Assembly: GCF_002127585.1 (NCBI RefSeq)
Contig: NZ_NEGZ01000010.1
Location: 1 to 64,000, forward strand
Reading direction: 5' to 3'
Length of the DNA stretch: 64,000 nt
Source of the DNA: Janthinobacterium sp. GW458P
GTDB taxonomy: Bacteria; Pseudomonadota; Gammaproteobacteria; Burkholderiales; Burkholderiaceae_D
The stretch's first letter is position 1. The number at the start of each line of letters is the position of its first letter. Shown piece by piece: positions 7,520 through 15,257 of this stretch. The notes under the pieces are model-generated. The model saw nothing but the letters and a program-made list of their open reading frames with translations, was not told the DNA's origin and did not search any database. The position numbers and the translations under genes are program-made.

Positions 7520-9622
7520 TCAGAATCCCAGCTGATTGCGCCGGAAGGCACTCCAGCCATCTTCGATCGCTTTGGCCTGCGCATCGATGCTGTCGCCAAC
7601 CGCCTTGGCCGCCTTGCTGGCGCCACTCTGTACACTGCGTGCGGCCTCCGTGGCCATCTCCTGGGCCTGGCTGGCGCCACGCTGCACCTTGCCTGCGGCT
7701 TCGGTGGCCATGTCCTTGGCCTGCTTGACGCCGCTTTGCACCTTGCGTCCGGCCTCGGCCGCCAGCTCCTGTGTCGCGTCCACCACCTCGCCGGCCTTTT
7801 TCTGCACGGCCGTGGCGGCATCGCTGACCTCTTTCTTGACGACATTAATCGACGTGATGACCATCTGCTGGCCGCGCTTTGCGGCGGCGATGACGACCTG
7901 CTTGCCGCTCTGATACACCTCCACCGTATAGGTGACGCCCGCCTTCACGGTCTCGACGACAAATTTTTCACCCACCTTGTACGTATGCGTGGCCACCCGC
8001 TTGCCGCCTTCCCAGGTTTCCATCACCACGCCCTCGGCCCGGTGGTACACCTTGATCACGCCCTTCTTGATGGCAGTGACGGTATCGTCCAGCCAGTCCA
8101 AGCCTTGCGCCAGCACATTGCGCGACGACTCGGCCATGCCGCGCGGACGGAAATAGCTGAATGGTTCGATGCCACCCATGAAGCCGGCCTTGGAATCATG
8201 CACCGCGGATTTGATGAAATTGAGTACGGGATCGGATGCCGTCGCTTGCCAGGCATCGAGCCGCCACTTTTCCGGGCGTATGACCATGCTGTACTTCATG
8301 CCGATGACCTGCAGCGTTGCTGCCGATACCGTGGGCAGAATATGCGACTCGACAAAATCTTTTGCTTTGGCGTAATCCAGTAACAATTCAGCTTCACGCG
8401 CAATGCCGGGATGACCTTTTTTGCTGCCAGCGGCGCTCTCGGCTTCAATCAGGTCCGGCGTCTTGATTTTTCGCTTGGTCATGGTGCCCCACGTGGAATA
8501 CAGGGCTTTCATATGAGCCGTAACAGCTTGCTCGACGGTGGCGGGAACACCAATTGCTGCCATGTATTGCTTGTAAGAAGCTTCAACCTCCGGTTTGATC
8601 TTAAAACGCGTTTCGAAGATATCTTCGTCATACTTGGAGACATCTTCGTAGGCGACCAGCCTTACGCCATTTTTAATGGCCTCGCTCATCATGTCGCGCA
8701 TTGGAATACGCGCATAGTTATTAAAAATTTTCTGGTTTTCTGGCTCGTATCCACCTCCCACGTCGGAGTGCGCGCCCGGGTAGATTGTTTCAGTCCAACC
8801 AGGCTTGAGCATGCCATTCTTCCTGATCAGATCGACGGGAAATGAAAAGCGTAGCTCATGGGCTGCCACGTAGTGTACGCAACGCTCAACAGCATGCGAT
8901 ACCACGAGATTCTTTTCGTTAAATGGCGTATCAATGGTGAGCGACGGTAAGCCAAATGAGGCGACCGTATCGAATAACCCCATGAAGTTCATGCGTATGG
9001 GCACGCCGTTGTAACGCAGCACATCATCTGTTCCGGTAATACATTTTTTAAGCATATCGTTGCTGAATGCCCGAGCGAGCGCCGCGCCGCGTGAAAAACC
9101 AAAGATAGAGATATTAATTATGTTAATCAAACCATGAGCAGCGATCGCAGCACTGAGGCCACTGATATTTTCCGGCTTTCCTTCTTGAAGATAGACCGTC
9201 AAAGGTACTTTGAGTTTAGCCGCCTCTTTCAGAAGTGCAGCCCGCAAATGCACATCGACTTGACTTTTCCCAAACTCTGTACGACGTGTTCCACCGGAAC
9301 CCAATCCACCTCCCGCGAAACTGGAATCCTGCAATTTATCCATCCAGTCTGTGGCCGTAGCATTGAACTGGGTACCAACGCCCGGGACATAAATAGCGTA
9401 GTTTGGCTTCTCACCATCTACAAGAAACTGTGCAGACCGCCATATCCGCGCCGGATTTGCCCATTTCCGAAGTCGTTTATCCGCATCCCTATTATTACCG
9501 GTCCCATCAAAAAATATACTGATGTTCACAACATCAGAACAACTCTGTGCAGCGCCAGGATTCGCAGTAGTAACGTCCCGATTACAAGCACGGGCACCAC
9601 CTATTTTATCAAATTCATCCAT
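7520..9622 (-). CDS. Tle1-family (DUF2235) T6SS phospholipase effector
   Basis: 700 residues. The N-terminal half is a DUF2235 alpha/beta-hydrolase: FDGTGNN at residues 38-44, the nucleophile elbow GFSRG at 175-179 (Ser177), the acid in FDTVASFG (Asp218) and the His in YPGAHSDVGGGY. Tle1 enzymes cleave membrane phospholipids in the periplasm of target cells. The last 150 residues are a charged amphipathic region ending in 18-residue repeats (KVQSG/KVQRG units). The ATG at 9622 is preceded by AGGAAG lying inside the end of the upstream lipoprotein gene; an upstream GTG frame is ignored. The 5' half is noticeably more AT-rich than the 3' half, suggesting a mosaic origin. Confidence 0.85.
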   Translation of the reverse strand: MDEFDKIGGARACNRDVTTANPGAAQSCSDVVNISIFFDGTGNNRDADKRLRKWANPARIWRSAQFLVDGEKPNYAIYVPGVGTQFNATATDWMDKLQDSSFAGGGLGSGGTRRTEFGKSQVDVHLRAALLKEAAKLKVPLTVYLQEGKPENISGLSAAIAAHGLINIINISIFGFSRGAALARAFSNDMLKKCITGTDDVLRYNGVPIRMNFMGLFDTVASFGLPSLTIDTPFNEKNLVVSHAVERCVHYVAAHELRFSFPVDLIRKNGMLKPGWTETIYPGAHSDVGGGYEPENQKIFNNYARIPMRDMMSEAIKNGVRLVAYEDVSKYDEDIFETRFKIKPEVEASYKQYMAAIGVPATVEQAVTAHMKALYSTWGTMTKRKIKTPDLIEAESAAGSKKGHPGIAREAELLLDYAKAKDFVESHILPTVSAATLQVIGMKYSMVIRPEKWRLDAWQATASDPVLNFIKSAVHDSKAGFMGGIEPFSYFRPRGMAESSRNVLAQGLDWLDDTVTAIKKGVIKVYHRAEGVVMETWEGGKRVATHTYKVGEKFVVETVKAGVTYTVEVYQSGKQVVIAAAKRGQQMVITSINVVKKEVSDAATAVQKKAGEVVDATQELAAEAGRKVQSGVKQAKDMATEAAGKVQRGASQAQEMATEAARSVQSGASKAAKAVGDSIDAQAKAIEDGWSAFRRNQLGF

Positions 9623-9623
9623 A

Positions 9624-10127
9624 TCACTTCCTGTTCGAACGAATATTTTTACCACGTTCTGTAATCTCAGGGAGATATTCATGAAATGTAATCTCAGCAG
9701 TATCGTCTGGATAAAGATGTAGGCCAAGATAACGGGTTCTGGGTGGAATTTTCTCTTGGAAAATCACCAATTCATTCTTAACTTTCATAAGTTCTCCATT
9801 TCGCGGCGTCCCCTTTGGTCCACCCAGAGTCCACTCCAACTTTTGAACGCCGAATGGAATGACAACTCCAGCAACGGTTCCGGTACTACCGTATTTATTC
9901 ATCACACCTAAGTCTGTATCATTAAAAATAATGTTAGTAATTACCCTATCCACGTTGGAATACATAACTACATCTAATATTATTTCTTTTTTCATTTTTC
10001 CTCCTCCTTGACCACACGCCGAGAGCGGGATTAATAGAAGCAATCCCAAAAAACCAAGCATGCTTCGACGGCATATAATTGATTGAATTTTTTTATTTTT
10101 AAAAATACGATTTCTATCATACTCCAT
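9624..10127 (-). CDS. lipoprotein, probable Tle1 immunity protein (paralogue A)
   Basis: 167 residues with a signal peptide and lipobox (LLIPLSAC, Cys about residue 38). The mature domain shares blocks with two neighbouring paralogues: YSNVDRVITNI, LGVMNKYG, GPKGTPRNGE, IPPRTRYLGLHLYPDDT. Its TGA is one base before the Tle1 start, the closest possible placing for an effector-immunity pair. Tle effectors act in the periplasm and their immunity proteins are often lipoproteins, so the role follows from family knowledge plus position. I chose the ATG at 10127, which has GGGGAAA upstream, over a GTG at 10154. AT-rich compared with the T6SS core. Confidence 0.7.
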   Translation of the reverse strand: MEYDRNRIFKNKKIQSIICRRSMLGFLGLLLLIPLSACGQGGGKMKKEIILDVVMYSNVDRVITNIIFNDTDLGVMNKYGSTGTVAGVVIPFGVQKLEWTLGGPKGTPRNGELMKVKNELVIFQEKIPPRTRYLGLHLYPDDTAEITFHEYLPEITERGKNIRSNRK

Positions 10128-10210
10128 GAAATTTCCCCATTTTATGTCTATCACTGAGTTACGCGGCTCCCTTTATTTCAGCGTCAGCTATAGTGGTTTT
10201 ATCACGAATA

Positions 10211-10717
10211 CTATTTCTTCTTAGCCGCAAAAATTTTTTTGCCTCTGGCGGTTCGCTCTGGTATGCCTTCCGCAAAGGTGAACTCAACCGTATCATCGGG
10301 ATAAACATGTATGCCGAGATAACGCGTTCCCGGCGGTATCTGCTCCGGTGAAATGACAAGTTGATTCTTTGGGGTCATACGCTCGCCATTGCGCGGTGTT
10401 CCCTCCGGCCCGTCCAATGTCCATTTCAATATCTGATTCCCGAACGGAATGTAAACGTCAGTAATCGTTCCCGTGCCACCATACCTATTCATCACACCCA
10501 AGCCTGTTCCATTAAAAGAAATGTCGGTAATGACCTGATCAACGTAGGAGAACACTTCTACATGGAGTGTTGTTTCTTTTTGCATTGTTTTCTTTCCTTG
10601 CCCACAAGCCGCAAGCGGCATCATCAAACCCAAACCTATCAAGCCGATGGCACTCCGCCGACTTGATAGCAATAGTTGTGACCTATGAATAACCAAATCT
10701 CGTTCGCCGCCTCTCAT
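10211..10717 (-). CDS. lipoprotein, probable immunity paralogue B
   Basis: 168 residues, paralogue of the genes at 9624 and 11035. The lipobox is LMMPLAAC (Cys about residue 38). It is preceded by AAGGAG and an ATG at 10717. The mature domain carries the same blocks (VFSYVDQVITDI, LGVMNRYG, IPPGTRYLGIHVYPDDTVEF) and ends in a Lys-rich tail. Multiple related immunity genes next to one effector fit protection against several effector variants, but that is inference. The 5' leader and first codons are also found at the chimeric gene at 12419-12667, showing that this copy or its ancestor was duplicated. Confidence 0.65.
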   Translation of the reverse strand: MRGGERDLVIHRSQLLLSSRRSAIGLIGLGLMMPLAACGQGKKTMQKETTLHVEVFSYVDQVITDISFNGTGLGVMNRYGGTGTITDVYIPFGNQILKWTLDGPEGTPRNGERMTPKNQLVISPEQIPPGTRYLGIHVYPDDTVEFTFAEGIPERTARGKKIFAAKKK

Positions 10718-10829
10718 GATGTTTCTCCTTTATTCTGTGTGTGTGACCAAGTGTGCTGCTAGCTATCATTTCAACGCGGTCTCGCGCCGTTTTTCACCGC
10801 TGCGATATCACAGCTGGAGGCGTGGATAC

Positions 10830-10970
10830 CTACCGCCCTGTTTCATGTATCAGCTTGCCTAGGTAAGAAAACATCTCCACGTCAGCCAATTTCTTTCCGC
10901 AAGACATTACCGCAGTCCACCAGCGAGATTGCCAGCCCAGTGCAATCACCCTGGTGGCGTGACGCCTGCT
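10830..10970 (-). pseudogene. remnant of a further immunity-lipoprotein copy
   Basis: The translated strand reads SRRHATRVIALGW, then SCGKKLADVEMFSYLGKLI before a stop. This aligns with the signal-peptide and start of the mature domain of the three intact paralogues (SRR, LG, ACGQGKK, VEVFSYVDQVI), but the lipobox region is degraded and the rest of the gene is missing. The 10718-11034 gap between two intact copies therefore probably holds a dead copy. The similarity is short and was judged by eye. Confidence 0.42.
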
Positions 10971-11010
10971 TCGCGGCGAAGGTGCCAATTTTTGAGTTGC
11001 CGCGTTCCTG

Positions 11011-11032
11011 CACCCTTGCACCCTTGCACCCA
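11011..11032. repeat. short octamer tandem repeat
   Basis: CACCCTTG occurs twice, followed by CACCCA, just downstream of the third lipoprotein gene on the minus strand and at the edge of the remnant copy. It may mark an old recombination or slippage point. Confidence 0.6.
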
Positions 11033-11034
11033 TA

Positions 11035-11511
11035 CTATTTCTTTCTGTCAGCAAGAATTTTTTGGCCTCTGGCTGTTAGTTCTGGTATGCCTTCAGCAAA
11101 GGTGAACTCGACCGTATCGTCGGGGTAAAGATGTATGCCAAGATAGCGCGTTCCTGGTGGTATCTGTTCCGGAGAAATCACCAGCGGCCCCTTAGCGGTC
11201 ACCACCTCGCCAATGCGCGGAGTACCCCTTGGCCCATCCAACTCCCAATGCAATGCCTGAACGCCGAACGGGATCTGGACACCAGCAATAGTTCCCGTAG
11301 CACCATACCGATTCATCACACCCAGGGGCGTACCGTTAAAAGAAATGTTGGTAATGACATGATCAATATAAGAGATAACCTCCACATTCAGCCATATCTC
11401 TTTCCTTACCGCTTGCCCGCACGCCGCCAGCGGCAGTATCAAACCGCACGCGATCAATCCGAGCGCCAGCCGACGGCCTGGCGTCCTTGCTTCTTGTTTC
11501 CAGATACTCAT
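11035..11511 (-). CDS. lipoprotein, probable immunity paralogue C
   Basis: 158 residues with lipobox LILPLAAC (Cys about residue 31) and the same mature domain as its two paralogues: VISYIDHVITNI, LGVMNRYG, GPRGTPRIGE, IPPGTRYLGIHLYPDDTVEF. The ATG overlaps the stop of the DUF4123 adaptor gene (ATGA), so it is coupled to it. Of the three copies this is the first in the operon and the most GC-rich, the closest in composition to the T6SS core. Function as immunity to the Tle1 effector is inferred from location and export. Confidence 0.65.
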   Translation of the reverse strand: MSIWKQEARTPGRRLALGLIACGLILPLAACGQAVRKEIWLNVEVISYIDHVITNISFNGTPLGVMNRYGATGTIAGVQIPFGVQALHWELDGPRGTPRIGEVVTAKGPLVISPEQIPPGTRYLGIHLYPDDTVEFTFAEGIPELTARGQKILADRKK

Positions 11512-12422
11512 GGAAACTGGTCCATGGCGGCTTCAAAGCTGATGTCGCCAGCCTTGACCTGCGCCAGCAGTGACGCAATGGCCGGGTTGGTCTGGAGCTT
11601 GTCGCCGTAGATCAAGGCGGCGCAGATGTAGTTCAGAATGTCGCGCATGCCGGACAGCTTCAGTTTGCGGGCGGCCAACAGGTGTTTTTGCACGAGACGG
11701 TAGTGCTGCGCGCGTGGAATATCCATCAGCAGCTGCGGCTGGTTCTCCTGCAGCATCGACAAAAGCTGGTCCGGCATGCCCGCTTCGACCAGCATGTCGA
11801 CCTGCACCTGGGCCAGCTTGAGCGGCAAGGTCACCTGATGGGGCGGCAGACCGTTGTCGTTTTCGCCTGGCAGTATCTGCTGCGGATGGCCTTCGCGGTC
11901 CCAGTACCACCATGCCTGTATGCCCTGCAGCAGGCGCTCGCGCTGGGAAACGGTCAGCGCCGGCACGCCTACGTGCAAAGTCAGGTCGCTTTTCTGTCCC
12001 ATCAGGGTGCCCAGGATGGCCGGGTCCCAGAAGGCAAAAATCATGTCGGTGCCGTCCGGCAGCAGTATCTCGGTAAACGCCGCCAGGCTTTCCCACAGCG
12101 TGTCGAAATCATCAGTACTTGCCAGCAGCGTAAGGCTGGCGGGATGGCTGGCGGCGCCTTGCGCGATTTCCGGCCACGTTTCGATATCGGCGGCCAGTGG
12201 CGACAACGCCACCAGATGGGGCGCGTACGCTTCCGTGTCGGATCCGAGCGCCGCTGGCAGCAGGCACTTGCTGCGCATGCTGATCTGCTCTTTTTCAAAG
12301 CGCGCCAGCAGCGTGCCGTCCTGCGCCTGGTCGACAATGGCATAACAGCTCAGTTCACGATTGTCGAGCGCACTTGCCAGGTTTGCTTCAAACGAAGCCT
12401 GATCCAGAGGTAAAAATTTCAT
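11508..12422 (-). CDS. DUF4123 effector-loading chaperone (Tap-1/TEC type)
   Basis: 304 residues. The N-terminal two-thirds match the DUF4123 pattern (CYAIVDQAQDG, LVALSPLA, TEILLPDG, MIFAFWDPAIL). DUF4123 proteins bind a specific effector in the cytoplasm and hand it to its VgrG; here the gene sits between vgrG and the Tle1 module, so Tle1 is the likely client. The ATG at 12422 has AAGGA upstream and overlaps the stop of the chimeric small gene (ATGA); its own stop overlaps the next lipoprotein start. An in-frame upstream extension lies inside the chimeric gene and is not used. Confidence 0.75.
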   Translation of the reverse strand: MKFLPLDQASFEANLASALDNRELSCYAIVDQAQDGTLLARFEKEQISMRSKCLLPAALGSDTEAYAPHLVALSPLAADIETWPEIAQGAASHPASLTLLASTDDFDTLWESLAAFTEILLPDGTDMIFAFWDPAILGTLMGQKSDLTLHVGVPALTVSQRERLLQGIQAWWYWDREGHPQQILPGENDNGLPPHQVTLPLKLAQVQVDMLVEAGMPDQLLSMLQENQPQLLMDIPRAQHYRLVQKHLLAARKLKLSGMRDILNYICAALIYGDKLQTNPAIASLLAQVKAGDISFEAAMDQFP

Positions 12423-12667
12423 CGTTGAGGTCCTTTGTTGACGAAGGCGGAGCGCTGTTTTGCGCGCTTTTGCAGGCATTCCTTGCAGACTCCCTGCGAC
12501 CGTACCGCGCCACGCGCCGCGGCCGCCTTTTTCGTGGTTTTATTTTTTTGTCCGAAAGCCGCAAGCGGCATCATCACACCCAGTCCTATCAAGCCCAGCA
12601 CACTGCGCCGGCCTGACAGCAGTGGCTGCAATGACTTGCCGGACATATCTCGTTTGTCGTGCCTCAT
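12419..12667 (-). CDS. chimeric small gene: lipoprotein start fused to a copy of the VgrG tail
   Basis: 82 residues. Residues 1-45 resemble the start of immunity paralogue B (SGRRSVLGLIGLGVMMPLA) but the lipobox Cys is replaced (AAFGQ). The last 26 residues resemble the VgrG C-terminus at 12705 (CKECLQKRAKQRSAFVNKG against CMECLKKRAKQRTAFVNKG). The ribosome-binding leader also matches paralogue B. It looks like a product of a recombination that inserted an immunity-gene start and duplicated the vgrG end. It may still be translated, but probably has no function of its own; a pseudogene call would be equally fair. Confidence 0.6.
   Translation of the reverse strand: MRHDKRDMSGKSLQPLLSGRRSVLGLIGLGVMMPLAAFGQKNKTTKKAAAARGAVRSQGVCKECLQKRAKQRSAFVNKGPQR
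12421..12490. repeat. direct repeat, copy 1 (vgrG 3' end duplication)
   Basis: Seventy bases that match 12707-12776 at about 63 positions. On the minus strand they encode the C-terminal Cys/Lys-rich tail of VgrG and the junction into the next gene. Confidence 0.85.
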
Positions 12668-12704
12668 GATGTTCTATCCTTTATGTATTCCAGCGATGAA
12701 AATG

Positions 12705-15242
12705 TCATCGTTGCGATCCTTTGTTGACGAAGGCCGTACGCTGTTTTGCGCGCTTTTTCAGGCATTCCATGCAGACTTCCATGGGCAGCACCGGCAGCGC
12801 ATACGGCATGGTCTTCGGGCCGGGCATCGAGAAGTCGGCGTTATGGCTGATGCGCTGGCCGCTCGTCATGTCGGTGATGCCCGCGCCGTTGATCCTGATG
12901 GCCGAGCCATCGGCGCCGAGAATGATCTCCTTCTTGGCGAAAATTTCGATGCGGTCGGTGGCTGACAGCAGGCGCAATACTTTTTGGGCGATGATGTCGA
13001 TGTCGCCGCCGTGGGCCTGGATCTCGACCTTTCCTTTTGCGGCGAACAGCTTGATGCCCGCGTTGTAGGCAAACAGGCTGATTTTCTCCTTGACGCTGGC
13101 GATCAGGCTCTTGCCGACAGCCAAATTGATATCCTCGCCCGACGACATGGTGACCTGCTCGCCGCTGTGCAGATGCGTGCTCTTCGGCGTGGCGAGGCCG
13201 ATGCCGGCCGGCGACGCCGCCAGCAGCACCGGTTCGGCGAAGCGGTTGGCGCCCTGCTGGCCGGCGCCGTCGTATTGCGCCTGGGTCGCGTCGATGAATT
13301 GCTGGAACGCCTGCTGCCCCGGCAGTGCCTCGGCACTGGACTTTTCCGCCACGTCCGACAGATTTTGCGCCAGCTCGTGCGCCTGCGTCAGCTGATCGTA
13401 TGCCTCGCGCACGTCGAGCTGGGAGCCGCGCCCGCCGGGCCGGCCATAGGTGCTGATGTACAGTCCCTTTTGCGTGGTGATGGCGCCATACGCATCCGAA
13501 TTGAGGGCGAAGCCGGAACCGAAAAAGCCGTCGCGCTGATTGCCCTGCTGCCCTACCAGATAGCCCAGGTTCAGCTGCGCATGGGTATTGCTGCTGTACA
13601 GCTGCACCCGGTTCTGCTCGGTGTTGTCGTCCATCACCAGCTGGTTGAAGCCGGCGCCCTTGTATTCCTTCGATTTGTAGCCCGACATGCGTCCATCGGT
13701 ATGCCATTGCGGCGCTTGTTCGCCGTTGTAGATGCGGCCCGTGATGATGGGCCGGTCCACGTCGCCGTCCAGGAAGGTGATGATCACTTCCTGGCCGACG
13801 CGCGGCACATGCACGGCACCATATCCCTCGCCGGCATTCGGATAGCTGACGCGCACCCAGCACGAGGCCTTTTCGTCGCCGGGATTGAGGCGATCCCAGT
13901 GGAAGCGCACCTTCACGCGGTTCAGCGCATCGGTATGGATTTCCTCGCCGGCCGGACCGACCACGGTGGCCGTCTGCGGATGCATGGCCGGCTTGGCGTG
14001 CACGCAGGCGCTGCGGTATTCCACGCTGCGGCGCTGCACTTCGAAGCGGTTGAAGCAGTGGCCGGTGCGCTCATCGCCGGCGCCGGGCTGGGCCAGGCCG
14101 GCGCACTTCAGGCCCGCCTCTTCCTTGAACTGCAGCAGACGGCCTTGCAGGCTGCCCGAAAAATCCTGTTGCATGCCTGACAGCGGCAGGTTGTTTTCGA
14201 TCGCCCATTCCACGTCCAGCACGACGAACTGGCGCTCCTCGGCCGCCTCCTCGGCGTGGGCCGGATGGTCGAGCAAGGTAAACCAGCAGCCTACCGGCAG
14301 CCGGCGCACGCCCGAGGTGCCAAAAAACCGCTTGATGCGCGATTCCCACTCCTGCACCCGGATGCGCGATTGTTCCGCGCCGTGCTCGGTGTCGGCGCTG
14401 CTGTAGGCGCCCGTATATTCATAGACCTCGAGCTGCGACGGAATACTGCCGTGCCCTGGCAAGATCTGCACGGCATTCTGCTGACCGCTGCGAGGCGCCT
14501 TGTAGTCGTAGGTGCGGGTCGCCAGCTGACTGTTCGACAGCGTGCGGGCGCCGCCCCACTGGACGATCTTGTCCAGTTCCTCGGTGGCATCGGCACGGTG
14601 AAAGGCGATCTGCCCGGGCTGCAGCGGCTTGAGCGATTGCACCGAATCGGTGATGATCCACTGATGGCCGCTGCCATCGGCCGCCTGTTCGACATAGCCG
14701 TACCAGCCTTCGCTTTCCAGCATGCGCATGACAAATTGCCAGTCCGTCTCGTACTGCGTGCAATACGAGCGCTGGCGCACCGCCTGGTTCAGGTCGAACC
14801 TGAACTTGCCCTGGCATTGCGGATGGCCGCCCAGCACGTCGGCGATGATGTCGTCGGCGCCCTTGTTCTGCCAGATGCGCGCGTCCTTGCGGAACTTTAG
14901 GAAATGCAGGCAGCTGGCAAAAGCAATCTGGTAGACCGACAGCTGCCCGTCGCTGCCCAGCTTCCTGGCCGTGTGTACGTAACCGTGGACGGGCTGGTAG
15001 CTGGCGTCCGGCTGCAGTACCCACAAGGTCACTTCCTGGGCGATCAGCTGCTTGAGTTCCAGCGCCTCGTCGAGCGACAGCAGATCGACGATATAGTCGT
15101 ATCCCTGGCTCACGCGGTCCACCGCATGGACGCGCTGCGCCAGCAGGACGTCGGCTCCCAGCGGCGTGTCCAGCTTGAGCAGCCTGGCGTGCTGGCCCAT
15201 TCCCGCGAACATGTTTTCCAGTTCCTGTTGCAACTCAGCCAT
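12705..15242 (-). CDS. vgrG: VgrG spike protein with DUF2345 domain
   Basis: 845 residues: a gp27-like region (about 1-380), a gp5-like OB/beta-helix region containing VRVSYPNAGEGYG and VGQEVIITFLDGDVDRP (about 450-520), and a DUF2345 extension (about 640-790) with repeated short beta strands. VgrG trimers form the puncturing tip and carry effectors. The tail ends in a Cys-x2-Cys, Lys/Arg-rich peptide that is duplicated in the next gene. AAGGAG precedes the ATG. It follows clpV by 15 bases and heads the Tle1 effector module, so it is the likely carrier for that lipase. No catalytic extension is seen. Confidence 0.88.
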   Translation of the reverse strand: MAELQQELENMFAGMGQHARLLKLDTPLGADVLLAQRVHAVDRVSQGYDYIVDLLSLDEALELKQLIAQEVTLWVLQPDASYQPVHGYVHTARKLGSDGQLSVYQIAFASCLHFLKFRKDARIWQNKGADDIIADVLGGHPQCQGKFRFDLNQAVRQRSYCTQYETDWQFVMRMLESEGWYGYVEQAADGSGHQWIITDSVQSLKPLQPGQIAFHRADATEELDKIVQWGGARTLSNSQLATRTYDYKAPRSGQQNAVQILPGHGSIPSQLEVYEYTGAYSSADTEHGAEQSRIRVQEWESRIKRFFGTSGVRRLPVGCWFTLLDHPAHAEEAAEERQFVVLDVEWAIENNLPLSGMQQDFSGSLQGRLLQFKEEAGLKCAGLAQPGAGDERTGHCFNRFEVQRRSVEYRSACVHAKPAMHPQTATVVGPAGEEIHTDALNRVKVRFHWDRLNPGDEKASCWVRVSYPNAGEGYGAVHVPRVGQEVIITFLDGDVDRPIITGRIYNGEQAPQWHTDGRMSGYKSKEYKGAGFNQLVMDDNTEQNRVQLYSSNTHAQLNLGYLVGQQGNQRDGFFGSGFALNSDAYGAITTQKGLYISTYGRPGGRGSQLDVREAYDQLTQAHELAQNLSDVAEKSSAEALPGQQAFQQFIDATQAQYDGAGQQGANRFAEPVLLAASPAGIGLATPKSTHLHSGEQVTMSSGEDINLAVGKSLIASVKEKISLFAYNAGIKLFAAKGKVEIQAHGGDIDIIAQKVLRLLSATDRIEIFAKKEIILGADGSAIRINGAGITDMTSGQRISHNADFSMPGPKTMPYALPVLPMEVCMECLKKRAKQRTAFVNKGSQR
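12707..12776. repeat. direct repeat, copy 2 (original vgrG 3' end)
   Basis: Counterpart of 12421-12490, about 90 percent identical. This copy lies in the intact vgrG gene and is presumably the parent. Confidence 0.85.
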
Positions 15243-15257
15243 GAAATACGGCTCCTT

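Noticed and set aside
12984-14180. Long plus-strand frame opposite vgrG (and similar frames opposite clpV, tssG and tssF)
   Set aside because: Arg/Gln/His-rich shadow composition with no domain signature; the minus-strand genes are certain.
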